IMG/VR virus record: IMGVR_UViG_3300013137_000075
Location: 1 to 29,661 of that record
Origin: a virus
DNA length: 29,661 nt
Reading direction: 5' to 3' (one strand)
The position numbers were made by a program, and so were the translations under genes. Each line of letters starts with the position of its first letter. Within the stretch, counting starts at the first letter, position 1. A model generated the notes under the pieces. That model was given only the letters and a program-made list of their open reading frames with translations. It searched no databases and had not been told where the DNA came from. This document shows positions 20,255 to 27,900 of this stretch, piece after piece.

Positions 20255-20755
20255 CTATGAATGCCCCCACAACCTCCCCGCATTCTTCCGGATCTCCTCC
20301 GGGCTCATTGCCTCAATATCCAGCGGCGTCCCATTTCCCCCACCTGGTGGGGGAGGATTCCCCGGTCCCGTGGGTGGCTTCAAAAATGCCGCCAACCCCT
20401 TCGCATCCTGCAGCATCTCCTCCCGCGTGGTTCCCTGCAGCCGCCCCGCCATCCCCAGCGGGATCTTCGCCTCTACTGCCACCTGCATCCGCATCCGCTC
20501 AGTCCGCTCTGTCTGTAACTCAGCCTGCGCCTTCTCGTACAACTGCTGAAATTTCTGCTGTTCTTTCAGCTTCTCTTCCTCAGCCGTCGCCTGCGCATCC
20601 GTCAGCGCCTTCAACGTCTCCTGGGCCTGCCGCAGCTCATCATTGATCTCCTTGAACCGCTCATACGGCACCGGTCCCGGTTGTACGTTGTTTGTAGTAG
20701 AGGTTTCAACCTCTATCTTTTTTCCGTTTCCACCACCATCATTTTCCTCCGCCAT
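20255..20755 (-). CDS. Scaffolding protein
   Basis: 166 residues, acidic and glutamine-rich with a long coiled coil at residues about 30-90 (RFKEINDELRQAQETLKALT, then AEEEKLKEQQKFQQLYEKAQAELQ), followed by LQGTTREEMLQDAKGLAAFLKPP, the C-terminal region typical of phage scaffolds. Scaffold proteins sit just before the capsid gene and are lost from the mature head. Residues 14-22 (IEVETSTTN) are encoded by a palindromic repeat of family D inserted in frame; the identical peptide is in an unrelated protein at 28802-29266. The insertion lies in the disordered N-terminal tail. AAGGAGG upstream supports the start. Confidence 0.8.
   Translation of the reverse strand: MAEENDGGGNGKKIEVETSTTNNVQPGPVPYERFKEINDELRQAQETLKALTDAQATAEEEKLKEQQKFQQLYEKAQAELQTERTERMRMQVAVEAKIPLGMAGRLQGTTREEMLQDAKGLAAFLKPPTGPGNPPPPGGGNGTPLDIEAMSPEEIRKNAGRLWGHS
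20691..20717. repeat. Palindromic repeat family D inside the scaffold gene
   Basis: TTTGTAGTAGAGGTTTCAAC with CTCTATC; core AGAGGTT-TC-AACCTCT. It is translated on the minus strand as IEVETSTTN without breaking the reading frame. Confidence 0.85.
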
Positions 20756-20770
20756 CGTCGCCTCGCCTCC

Positions 20771-20793
20771 TTACGAAATACGCAACACGCAAT
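20771..20793. repeat. Repeat family E upstream of the scaffold gene
   Basis: TTACGAAATACGCAACACGC followed by AAT; on the minus strand it leads directly into TAAGGAGG, the ribosome site for the scaffold start. Confidence 0.75.
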
Positions 20794-20803
20794 TTCCCCA
20801 ACT

Positions 20804-21736
20804 TCAAACTTCCGCCTTCCGCCTCTCCGCTTCCTTCCTCGCTGCCTCCCGCATCCCCTCCGTCGTCATCGCCGACCCCTCCTCAAACTTCGGATGGTAC
20901 GCCACGCTGCTCGTCCTGCAGTTCCAGTGGAATCCCGGATACATCATCCGCGGCTGGAACGCCTTCCTCCCCGTCAACTCATACGGCTCATTCAATCGTC
21001 GTATCTGCCCGTGTACCGCCAGACACGTGTCCGTCGTCTCCGGCGTGATCGCCGCCACCGCCTGCTTCATCAACCCCGGGATGCTCTGCTCCCACTCCCG
21101 GTAATACAGGTCGCGCGCGCCGTTGTTCGCCTCGATCACCCCCCGCCGCGCCGCGCGTACCGCGCTCACTTCCCCGTTCACAAACACGCTCGAATCTTTC
21201 GCCAGCAATCTCCGCACAATATCGTCAAACGGATCGCCCCGGATCAGTCCACCCCGCAGCTCGCTGATCAGCACCGCGCCCAATTTCCCCTGATCCGCGC
21301 TCAATGCCGCCAGCGCGTCCTGCAGTCCGATCTCAACCGACGTGAAATCCACCATCGTGAACTGCAGATCGAAATACCGCGCAAATATCAGCGCTTCATC
21401 CTTGGCCCGGTCGGTCGCGCCGTCATACGCCTCATCGAACGCCCCGCTTGCAATCCTGCCCACTTGCCCCTGCAGCGCCATCAACCGCAGCTCAATCTGT
21501 GCAAACAGAGACTGGTCCCGCGCCAGATCCTGAATAACCAGGCGTTTTTGCTCCGCATCCAGCCCCGGCATTTTTAACGTCGCCTGCCGTTCTGTGATCG
21601 CCCCCAGGATTTCCAGCCGCGCTGCCTGATATGCCCGCGAGATCTCCCGCACCACCTTCCTGTCCAGCCGGTCCAGGAAAAGCAGGTCCTGCGCGTTAAT
21701 TTTCAGTAACTGATCTCTGGGCCCCGGGTTCGCCAT
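20804..21736 (-). CDS. Minor head protein, SPP1 gp7/MuF-like
   Basis: 310 residues. The long helical N-terminal half includes LFLDRLDRKVVREISRAYQA and FDEAYDGATDRAKDEALIF. The C-terminal half has the family motif: TTDTCLAVHGQ with its Cys, and YPGFHWNCRTSSV (His-x-Asn-Cys-Arg). In related proteins this motif-containing domain is often preceded by a membrane- or head-binding part and the protein is injected or packaged as a minor capsid component. ATG at 21736 lies within the portal 3' end (41-nt overlap) and AAGGAG is upstream. The last codons (KAEV and stop) lie in a short repeated sequence. Confidence 0.8.
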   Translation of the reverse strand: MANPGPRDQLLKINAQDLLFLDRLDRKVVREISRAYQAARLEILGAITERQATLKMPGLDAEQKRLVIQDLARDQSLFAQIELRLMALQGQVGRIASGAFDEAYDGATDRAKDEALIFARYFDLQFTMVDFTSVEIGLQDALAALSADQGKLGAVLISELRGGLIRGDPFDDIVRRLLAKDSSVFVNGEVSAVRAARRGVIEANNGARDLYYREWEQSIPGLMKQAVAAITPETTDTCLAVHGQIRRLNEPYELTGRKAFQPRMMYPGFHWNCRTSSVAYHPKFEEGSAMTTEGMREAARKEAERRKAEV

Positions 21737-23003
21737 TCAATAGCTCCTTCTGCATTTCCAGATTCTGCCGCTGCGCTTCCACCGTCAGCGCCAGGCTCTC
21801 GATCCGCAGCGCCGTCTCCGTATCCAGGGGCAGCACCCGCCGCCCGTTGTCCAGCTCTAGACCATCATCCGCCAACGCAGCAACCTCTGGGATCCCCATC
21901 TGGCTTCCTGCCAATCCTGCAATTTTCATCGCCGCCGCCAGTCCCGCGTCATAATTCGGCCTTGCGCGCAGCATCTTCAGCGTCAGCTCCAGCATTTGCA
22001 TTTCCAACGTCGCCGTCGCCACCCGCTCCCGCTTCCGCAGCTCCGTGAAACTCAGCTCCGGCAGCGCGTCCAGCACATTCTCACGCACCGCCTTCACGAA
22101 ATTCAGCACACCCTCGATATCCAGATTCGCCACCAGGGCATCCGCCTTCCCGCCCTCTGGCAGGAACCACGCGTTATCCCCGCTTTTCTCCAGTTCTGTC
22201 GGCTCTACGCCGGATAACGCCCATTGCGGCTCCACGTGCTTTTTGATGATGTCCGCCAGGTAACTTGCCAGCTCGTTCACCTCATCCAGCATCTCGATTG
22301 CCCGTTGGTACGTGCACGCCCCGAGCTGCGATCCGTCCTCAATATGCCGCACTTCCACATACGGCACCACGCCCAATGGATTAGCATACGCCGCTTCACG
22401 TCCCCCAATACCCTGAGGCAGCCCATTCACGAACGTCCGCACCCATTCCGCTGTGGTCACCTCAGCGTACTCGTATGGATCACCTCCTGCCGCATTATTC
22501 CATGCAACGTCTTGTCTCCGCTCTACATAGAGCGCCTGAGCCGGTGCGTCGGCGTACGGGCCGTTGCCCGTCAGCATCAATCGCGTGGGATTGATCGGCG
22601 CCAGCATCACCCGCATCGAGCTGCGGTCGTCCACTACCTTCAAACAGCTCACCCCGTGAACCGCGCCGTAATGCACAAACAACACTCCGCGCATCGCCCA
22701 CCGGCTGACCCTGAATAACTGTTCCATCCCAATCCGCCAGGCTGCCGGTGCATCATCCGCCAGCGCCCAACCGCCTGGGATCAATCCCGCATCCACATCC
22801 ACCGCACGCGCAAAAGGCAGAAACAGCGGCTTGATCCCCTTGTACAGCCGCTTCCACAGCGGCCCCAGGATCGCCTGCAAGCTGCGGTATACCGTCCCAT
22901 CGTAATACGCCCCGCGTGCCTGCAGCTCCATCGTCCGAACCTGCCACGCCTGCGTCAATGGCTTGAACTCATCTGTCTCAAAAATACTGCTTACCTTCGC
23001 CAT
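21696..23003 (-). CDS. Portal protein
   Basis: 435 residues, within the usual range for siphophage portals. After the N-terminal region come WAMRGVLFVHYGAVHGVSCLKVV and RSSMRVMLAPINPTRL, then the helix-rich stem area with TYQRAIEMLDEVNELASYLADIIKKH and SFTELRKRERVATATLEMQMLELTLKMLRAR near the clip/crown end. NPLGVVPYVEVRHIEDGSQLG is the typical portal segment (NPxGxxP followed by strand and loop). Order terminase-portal-MuF-scaffold-capsid supports the call. AAGGGG upstream of the ATG. Confidence 0.85.
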   Translation of the reverse strand: MAKVSSIFETDEFKPLTQAWQVRTMELQARGAYYDGTVYRSLQAILGPLWKRLYKGIKPLFLPFARAVDVDAGLIPGGWALADDAPAAWRIGMEQLFRVSRWAMRGVLFVHYGAVHGVSCLKVVDDRSSMRVMLAPINPTRLMLTGNGPYADAPAQALYVERRQDVAWNNAAGGDPYEYAEVTTAEWVRTFVNGLPQGIGGREAAYANPLGVVPYVEVRHIEDGSQLGACTYQRAIEMLDEVNELASYLADIIKKHVEPQWALSGVEPTELEKSGDNAWFLPEGGKADALVANLDIEGVLNFVKAVRENVLDALPELSFTELRKRERVATATLEMQMLELTLKMLRARPNYDAGLAAAMKIAGLAGSQMGIPEVAALADDGLELDNGRRVLPLDTETALRIESLALTVEAQRQNLEMQKELLNGEPGAQRSVTEN

Positions 23004-23017
23004 TCATACCCCTTATG

Positions 23018-23090
23018 GGAGCGCCGCATGAGAGCGCCGCACCCAAGTGCGGCACAATGCACCCCAATCCGGCACATTCTAACGTTCATA
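23018..23090. repeat. Palindromic repeat families A and B between terminase and portal
   Basis: Two tandem GGGAGCGCCGC-type units and GCACCCAAGTGCGGCA, then a degenerate unit ending CATTCTAACGTTCA. On the minus strand the array begins at GAACGTTAG, whose first codons encode the last Glu-Arg and stop of the large terminase. Confidence 0.8.
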
Positions 23091-24632
23091 AAAATTCACC
23101 GTCCCCGTCACCATCTTCCGCCGCTTATTCCCCAGCATCTGCACCCCGCCGCTCACCGCGTCCACCTGATCATCATGCGCCCCCAGCGGGAACGCAATGC
23201 ACTCGCTCAAAAAAGACCCCACATCCCAACCGTTCCCCGTCACCAGGTGCACCAGCCCGTCCTGGATGCGGCTCGCCCACACATTTGCCCGGACCGTTTT
23301 ATCTCCCACCTGCTGTGGATTCACCCCCACGATCGAGATCCCCGCCAGCTGCGGGTCGCGCTGCAGCTCCTGGAAATAACCGCCCTGCTGACCAGAGATC
23401 TCAATCCCCTGCGTCACCGCTGGACCGTCGCGCAGCATCACCTCGACCATCCGCTTCCGCGCATCCGCCCACGGTCCCGGAATGCGCGCAATATGCTCAA
23501 TATAAATTTTCCCCTCATCGCAGCTCAGCCGTCCGCCGCTGATAAAATCTGCGCGCTTGTTCCGGCTCACTGCCAGATCCCAATAGCGCACCGCCCACAG
23601 GCCCTTCGGCAGCTCATCCAAACGGATCTGCAAAATGCTATACGCCTTGATCAGCGCGCCCTCCAGCCGTTGTGGTCGCTGCTGGTACATCGCTTCCCAC
23701 TCATAGGCGCCCACATTCGCCTCAATCCCGTGCAGTGCTGGCAATGGATATTTCCCGGGCCATAATGGCTCCCCTGGATTCCGCCCCAGCGGATCAATCC
23801 CCTTCCAATAACCCTGCTTTGCCGCGTCAATCACGTCCGCGCCGTCTACATGCTGCGCCCAGGGCTCCGCGATCGCTGGCAAATTCAGCACCGTCCACTG
23901 GTCAGCGGCCTCATCTTCCACCATCCGCTGCAGGAGCCGTCCCGCCAGATCGTCAAAATGCCACCGCTGGTGCATCAGCACCACCGCGCCGCCCTGCTCC
24001 AGCCGCGTGTAAAATGTGGACCGGAACCACGCATCGATCTCATTCCGGGTCGTCTCGGATTCAGCTTCCTGCCGGTTTTTGAACGGGTCATCCACCACGC
24101 CCAGGTGCATCCCGCGTCCGATAATGCTGCCGCCCACACCCGCAGCCACCAACCCGCCTGCGTGCCCCTCGATCTCCCACGCATCTGCTGCACGGCTGTC
24201 ATCGCTCATCTGCACCTGCGCATCCTCCGGCATCCCCGATTTCAAACCGAAGGCAGCCTGGAATGGCACATCCTGGATTACATTCCGCACCTGGCGGCTG
24301 AAACCCACTGCCAAACCGGCTGTGCAGCTCACCAGGATCACCCGCTTATCCGGATTGCGTCCCAGGAACCACGCCGGAAAACGCACGCTCACCAGCTCCG
24401 ATTTCCCGTGTCGGGGAGGCATAAACACCATCAGCCTGCCAATCCCCTCAGTGCCCCCGCTGGTAATGTACCGCTCCACATCCATCAACTTCTCGGCCAA
24501 TAACTGGTGGACCGCTGCCGCCCGGTACTGCCGGAACGTGTACCACGCGAACGCCGTCAAATCCGTCCGCGCCAGCTCCCGCCGTGCCAGCTCCTGCCTG
24601 ACCGTCTCAGTCCTGACCGCTGTCCCCATCAT
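23079..24632 (-). CDS. terL: Terminase large subunit
   Basis: 517 residues from the first of two ATGs following the repeat; an earlier ATG at 24698 would add residues translated from family A, so it is less likely. The ATPase has the Walker A variant PPRHGKS (about residue 72-78) and Walker B LGVVDD (about 177-182), then the nuclease domain with YWDLAVSR as first catalytic Asp and HDDQVDAVSG near the C-terminus. It packages phage DNA into the prohead and makes the cut. FMPPRHGKS and TGSQQGGYFQEL-like surroundings resemble lambdoid/T4-related large terminases. The end codons fall in repeat B. Confidence 0.9.
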   Translation of the reverse strand: MMGTAVRTETVRQELARRELARTDLTAFAWYTFRQYRAAAVHQLLAEKLMDVERYITSGGTEGIGRLMVFMPPRHGKSELVSVRFPAWFLGRNPDKRVILVSCTAGLAVGFSRQVRNVIQDVPFQAAFGLKSGMPEDAQVQMSDDSRAADAWEIEGHAGGLVAAGVGGSIIGRGMHLGVVDDPFKNRQEAESETTRNEIDAWFRSTFYTRLEQGGAVVLMHQRWHFDDLAGRLLQRMVEDEAADQWTVLNLPAIAEPWAQHVDGADVIDAAKQGYWKGIDPLGRNPGEPLWPGKYPLPALHGIEANVGAYEWEAMYQQRPQRLEGALIKAYSILQIRLDELPKGLWAVRYWDLAVSRNKRADFISGGRLSCDEGKIYIEHIARIPGPWADARKRMVEVMLRDGPAVTQGIEISGQQGGYFQELQRDPQLAGISIVGVNPQQVGDKTVRANVWASRIQDGLVHLVTGNGWDVGSFLSECIAFPLGAHDDQVDAVSGGVQMLGNKRRKMVTGTVNFYER

Positions 24633-24658
24633 CTGTTTGTCTCTATCCCCACACGTCC

Positions 24659-24745
24659 GCCTGGGAGCGCCGCACCCCAGTGCGGCACATTGCGGCATCT
24701 AAACCCCAGTTCGGCATGTTCCAACGTTCCAACGTTTTAACGTTC
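24659..24745. repeat. Composite repeat: family A then B between the terminase subunits
   Basis: CCTGGGAGCGCCGCACC, GTGCGGC, two degenerate units (CATTGCGGCAT and CCAGTTCGGCAT), then GTTCCAACGTTCCAACGTTT of family B. On the minus strand the B units begin at codons GAA CGT TAA, the end of the small terminase. Confidence 0.85.
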
Positions 24746-25387
24746 CCCATCCACCGGAATCTGCGCCAGTGCCGCCAGCTCATTAGCATCCATCGCCGCC
24801 AGCTCCCCGGCATCCGCCGTCCCCACATCCACCCGCTCCCGTGGGACATAATCCCCCGTAATCTTCAAAAACAACTCCCGGTCCCGGTAATTCCGGTACG
24901 ACGGCGTCGTTGCGCTCTCGATCAGCGCATCCAGTACCTCCGCCCGCGCCTTCCCCAGCGTCGTAATCTGCAGCTTCCGGATAATGGTTTCCATCGCCGG
25001 ATTATCCTGCTTCCACTGCCGGATCAACCGCGCACTCGCCAGGCCCAGCACCTCCGTCGCCAATTCCAGCTCCGTTTTCGGCTGCCGGATCGCCTTCGGC
25101 TGGCTCGCCCACAGCATATACACCGCCTGCCGCCAGCTCCAACCCTCCGCCAATAGCTGAACATAATCATCCAGCCACAGGCCCGCGTCCTCCGCGTTCT
25201 CGAAAATCCGACGCGCCACCTCGCTCCGCAGCTGCGCCTCATCCAGAGCATTTAGCGCCGCGTCCTCCATGCCTGGAAGCGGCAGAGCTTGAGGCGCCGG
25301 TGCGGACGGCGATGATGGAGTGTGCGAAGGCAAATCCGCTCCCGGTGCCCCAAGTTCTGCTGTTTCCAAAATCCCATCAACGATCAT
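24737..25387 (-). CDS. terS: Terminase small subunit-like protein
   Basis: 216 residues from the second ATG (5 nt after GGGAG). The first 40 residues are Pro/Ala-rich and likely disordered. A helical core follows: LRSEVARRIFENAEDAGLWL, WSWRQAVYMLWASQPKAIRQPKTELELATEVLGLASARLIRQWKQ, in which the WRQAVYMLWASQPKA to LIRQWKQ stretch looks like a helix-turn-helix that would recognise pac/cos DNA. It is directly before the large subunit, and the coiled Leu/Ala-rich end (LAAMDANELAALAQIPV) could oligomerise. Small terminases are highly divergent, so position carries much of the weight. Confidence 0.65.
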   Translation of the reverse strand: MIVDGILETAELGAPGADLPSHTPSSPSAPAPQALPLPGMEDAALNALDEAQLRSEVARRIFENAEDAGLWLDDYVQLLAEGWSWRQAVYMLWASQPKAIRQPKTELELATEVLGLASARLIRQWKQDNPAMETIIRKLQITTLGKARAEVLDALIESATTPSYRNYRDRELFLKITGDYVPRERVDVGTADAGELAAMDANELAALAQIPVDGER

Positions 25388-25410
25388 CATAACTCCCGAC
25401 TTCAGACTAA

Positions 25411-25512
25411 CCGTTTGTAGTGACCACTTTAGTGGTTGTTCCGACCGTTTGTAGTGACCACTTTAGTGGTTGTTCCGACCGTTTGTAGTGACCACTTTAG
25501 TGGTTGTTCCGA
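25411..25512. repeat. Three tandem 34-bp palindromic units (family D')
   Basis: Units start at 25411, 25445 and 25479, each CCGTTTGTAGTGACCACTTT followed by AGTGGTTGTTCCGA; core ACCACT-TT-AGTGGT. On the minus strand the two right-hand units encode the last 15 residues and stop of the spanin-like gene. The layout resembles family D (GTTCGTAGTAG plus a palindrome). Confidence 0.9.
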
Positions 25513-25882
25513 CTTCATCATACGGCTCCCATTTCGGTTCAATTCCATATTCGCGTAACTGGCTGACCAAAATCACAACCCCCATCCGCAGCCGGTTCAT
25601 CTCAATCTCCCTGCTGCTCTCCCGCGCCTTCAAACCATCCAGATCCTCCCGCAGCGCCTTGTTATCCGCGCGCAGCATTTGGTTGTCTGCCTGGATATCC
25701 GCCACCAGGTCTCGTAACCGGTTCCACTCATCCGCGTCCACCCGGATCCGGTTGTCGATCTCCTGCGCCTGCACCTGCGCCTGTAGTTTTCGCGCCTGCA
25801 CCCTGGCATTCCACAAACCAAGACCCTCGCGCCCGGCAAGGGTCAACATAACCGTGATCACAATATCTAACCACTCAGGCAT
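25463..25882 (-). CDS. Rz-like spanin candidate, TM plus coiled coil
   Basis: 139 residues. A TM helix (IVITVMLTLAGREGLGL) is near residues 6-23. A long charged region follows (RVQARKLQAQVQAQEIDNRI, then RLRDLVADIQADNQMLRADNKALREDLDGL), a coiled coil of the sort found in inner-membrane spanins and other phage lysis proteins. It overlaps the upstream membrane gene by 8 nt. Residues 125-139 (GTTTKVVTTNGRNNH) come entirely from the 34-bp palindromic array. I could not identify an outer-membrane spanin, and a host lacking a typical outer membrane would not need one, so another role such as a lysis cofactor is possible. Confidence 0.55.
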   Translation of the reverse strand: MPEWLDIVITVMLTLAGREGLGLWNARVQARKLQAQVQAQEIDNRIRVDADEWNRLRDLVADIQADNQMLRADNKALREDLDGLKARESSREIEMNRLRMGVVILVSQLREYGIEPKWEPYDEVGTTTKVVTTNGRNNH

Positions 25883-26336
25883 ACGGTATCCTATCGTTAA
25901 AATAGCCTTCCCTCATCCGTGGTAGCGCCCGTGCCTTTTTCAACGCGGTCCAGATCAGCCACGCCCCACCCAGGAATGCCAGCCACGTATTGATCGCCGT
26001 CCCGATCACCGGCCACCCGAACGCCCCGATCTCCAGGTCAAACGCCCCTGCGTAGTGCAGCCCCACCAGCGCGATCACCACCACCAGGCCAAAACCCGCG
26101 ATGGACTCATATTTGTATTTGAAAACATCCCACCAATCCCGGAACCCCGGCACATACTCCATCAGCACCAGCAGGAACACATACACAAACCCCGCCACCC
26201 AACCTCCCGACAACTCCGGCTGCGCGATCGGCCCGATCCCGCCCACGACCGGCTCATCCGCCGCCTGCGCCCCCACACGGCCCGCCGCCAGCACCAGCAA
26301 AACAACCACCACCATCAACACCATCGCCTTCCGCAT
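25875..26336 (-). CDS. Membrane protein with signal peptide and about three TM segments, holin-like
   Basis: 153 residues from ATG at 26336 with perfect AGGAGG and 5-nt spacing. The N-terminus MRKAMVLMVVVVLLVLAAGRVGAQA is a classic cleavable signal peptide (AQA cut). Three further hydrophobic segments follow (GGWVAGFVYVFLLVLMEYV, FGLVVVIALVGLHYAGAF, NTWLAFLGGAWLIWTALK). Signal-peptide holins are known in some phages. It is translationally coupled to the coiled-coil gene, forming a two-gene unit like a holin/spanin. An alternative is a superinfection-immunity membrane protein. No pore-forming family is recognised with certainty. Confidence 0.55.
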   Translation of the reverse strand: MRKAMVLMVVVVLLVLAAGRVGAQAADEPVVGGIGPIAQPELSGGWVAGFVYVFLLVLMEYVPGFRDWWDVFKYKYESIAGFGLVVVIALVGLHYAGAFDLEIGAFGWPVIGTAINTWLAFLGGAWLIWTALKKARALPRMREGYFNDRIPYA

Positions 26337-26345
26337 ATCTTCCTC

Positions 26346-26376
26346 CTGGGAGCGCCGCACCCCAGTGCGGCATCTC
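26346..26376. repeat. Palindromic repeat family A upstream of the holin-like gene
   Basis: CCTGGGAGCGCCGCACC with GTGCGGCATCTCC, a single short copy directly upstream of AGGAGG of the membrane-protein gene. Confidence 0.8.
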
Positions 26377-26399
26377 CAGATGTTAGACTCCCTCACACA

Positions 26400-26450
26400 A
26401 AAACGCGCTGAACAGCCGAACAATAGCCTCCCGTCTATTCAGCGCGTTTT
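26400..26450 (-). terminator. Probable bidirectional terminator
   Basis: AAAACGCGCTGAA pairs perfectly over 13 bp with TTCAGCGCGTTTT across a 25-nt loop. On the minus strand the stem is followed by TTTTTG, on the plus strand by TTTTCC, so it resembles a terminator in either direction and could stop transcription leaving the integrase gene. Confidence 0.6.
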
Positions 26451-26847
26451 CCGCATTTGAGCCTGATGTTAGGGACCAGACTCCATCATATAAAATTTGT
26501 GGTGGATACTATATTATGGCCTGCCCTAACCGCCCCACCACCTGCCTCTGGCCCACCGAGACGGTATCTAAATTACGCTTTACGCATTACGGACTGATCC
26601 CCCGACAGCCCACACGCCCCATTCAAAAACTATTTCACACCATTTACATCTCCATATTACCAAAAATAATTCCCGATGTTAAGACCTGCCAAATAAACAT
26701 CCCAAACCACTCCCTCTCACGTTTACATTTATTATGGTATTGTGGTGTACCCACTCACAAATAGCCCAACTGCCACCCCATACCATCCCGAAAATTACCT
26801 ATAATCACGCCTGAAACCCTCCAATTTGCCTCCCGTTTCCCTCCCAT

Positions 26848-27900
26848 CTAACCGCGCTTTAACTCTGCCAGCAACTTCTCCAACTGCGCGATCACCTCCG
26901 CATTCCCCGTCTCCGCCCCCGCTCCACCCATCCGCGCAATCCGCGCCGCCACATCCCCATCCTGCAGCACCCCATAAATCCCGTCCGTCGTCGCCAGATT
27001 CGAGTGCATCACATTCTGACTGATCGCCTTCAAATCTGCCGGATTCCGGGCATGGTCGATTGCGTGCACCACATGCCCGTGACGTAATTTATGTGGCGTC
27101 ATATACGGCACATGGGCCATCTCGCACAACCACATCAGATCCCCCCGCAGCGCGTGCGCCCGTTCCGGATTCTGCGTGAACACCGGCCCCAATGCCTGTC
27201 GCCACAACACCTCACTGAGCGCCGGATACCACATCGCATTCCCAGGCATCTCGGACCGCAAGCGCGTGTCCCATGCCTCCACCACTGCCAGCAGAGACGG
27301 GATCTCCAGCAAAAACGTTGTCGCAGATTTCCGGAACTTCGTCTTAATCCCCAGATTCGTCCACTGCCGGATCTCCCGGCCCTGCACATTCACCGCCCGC
27401 AGGGGCATCGTCACAAATGCGCCCACCCGCATCCCGCTCAAAAACAGCATGGCCGCTGCCGCCCGGATCCGGTCTCCCCGCAGCCCTCCGCCCGTTGTCC
27501 CCACCAGCAGCTCCATATCCAGCAGCGTATAAATCTCCCGGTGTTCCACCCCCGATGGCTGCGCAATTGGCTGCAGCGAGTCCAGCCACATCAACGTAAT
27601 TTTTCGGTACCGCCTGGGATACGCGATCACCGCCCAGCGGAAAAACGTCCGCGCATCACTCACCAGCTTCGCCTGCGTCGCCGCCGCCAGTGGCTCCCCA
27701 TCGCGCAGCTCCCTGGATATATACACCGGCCATGTCGGACGGATTGCCGGTGCATCCGACAGCAGCGCAGCATCTGCCCATGCCAGCAGCAGCCGCAGCG
27801 ACGAATGCCGTGTCGCCTGTGTCTTCGCCGCATCCCTCTTCACATCTCGGCGATAAACCAGGTGCGCCTCAACATCCTTGAAATTCTGTCTGTCAATCAC
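26848..27900 (-). CDS. int: Tyrosine recombinase/phage integrase
   Basis: 350 residues starting at GTG, which overlaps the stop of the upstream HTH gene by 8 nt; a GTG at 27927 is an alternative. The catalytic domain shows all key residues: Arg158 in SGMRVGAF, Lys near 186-188 in TKFRK, HKLRH (His270, Arg273), His299 in NVMHSN and Tyr309 in TTDGIYGVL. The N-terminal part (RATRHSSLRLLLAWADAALL, AATQAKLVSDARTFFRWAV) resembles an SAM-like/core-binding domain. It catalyses site-specific integration or excision. The DNA beyond its 3' end is a candidate attP. C-terminal helix after the Tyr is as expected. Confidence 0.85.
   Translation of the reverse strand: MIDRQNFKDVEAHLVYRRDVKRDAAKTQATRHSSLRLLLAWADAALLSDAPAIRPTWPVYISRELRDGEPLAAATQAKLVSDARTFFRWAVIAYPRRYRKITLMWLDSLQPIAQPSGVEHREIYTLLDMELLVGTTGGGLRGDRIRAAAAMLFLSGMRVGAFVTMPLRAVNVQGREIRQWTNLGIKTKFRKSATTFLLEIPSLLAVVEAWDTRLRSEMPGNAMWYPALSEVLWRQALGPVFTQNPERAHALRGDLMWLCEMAHVPYMTPHKLRHGHVVHAIDHARNPADLKAISQNVMHSNLATTDGIYGVLQDGDVAARIARMGGAGAETGNAEVIAQLEKLLAELKRG

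Larger units (their letters stand above)
26337..26847. other. Non-coding region next to the integrase gene, possible attP and terminator
   Basis: 511 bp with no convincing gene and notably AT-richer than surrounding genes. It holds a family A copy (26346-26376), a strong inverted repeat (26400-26450), an imperfect inverted repeat at 26734-26786 (arms ATGGTAT/ATACCAT with inner GGTG/CACC), and several AT-rich patches, e.g. around 26490-26520. Tyrosine-integrase attP sites commonly flank the int gene with arm-type and core-type repeats, so attP may be here; I cannot define the core without the host attB. Confidence 0.45.

Noticed and set aside
24633-24698. Longer N-terminus for the large terminase (start at 24698)
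   Set aside because: These 22 codons translate the family A repeat and begin without a ribosome site; the ATG pair at 24632/24629 is more natural.
26516-26764. 82-codon plus-strand frame beside the integrase
   Set aside because: No ribosome site, no family-like features, and it crosses the AT-rich gap that better fits attP/control DNA.
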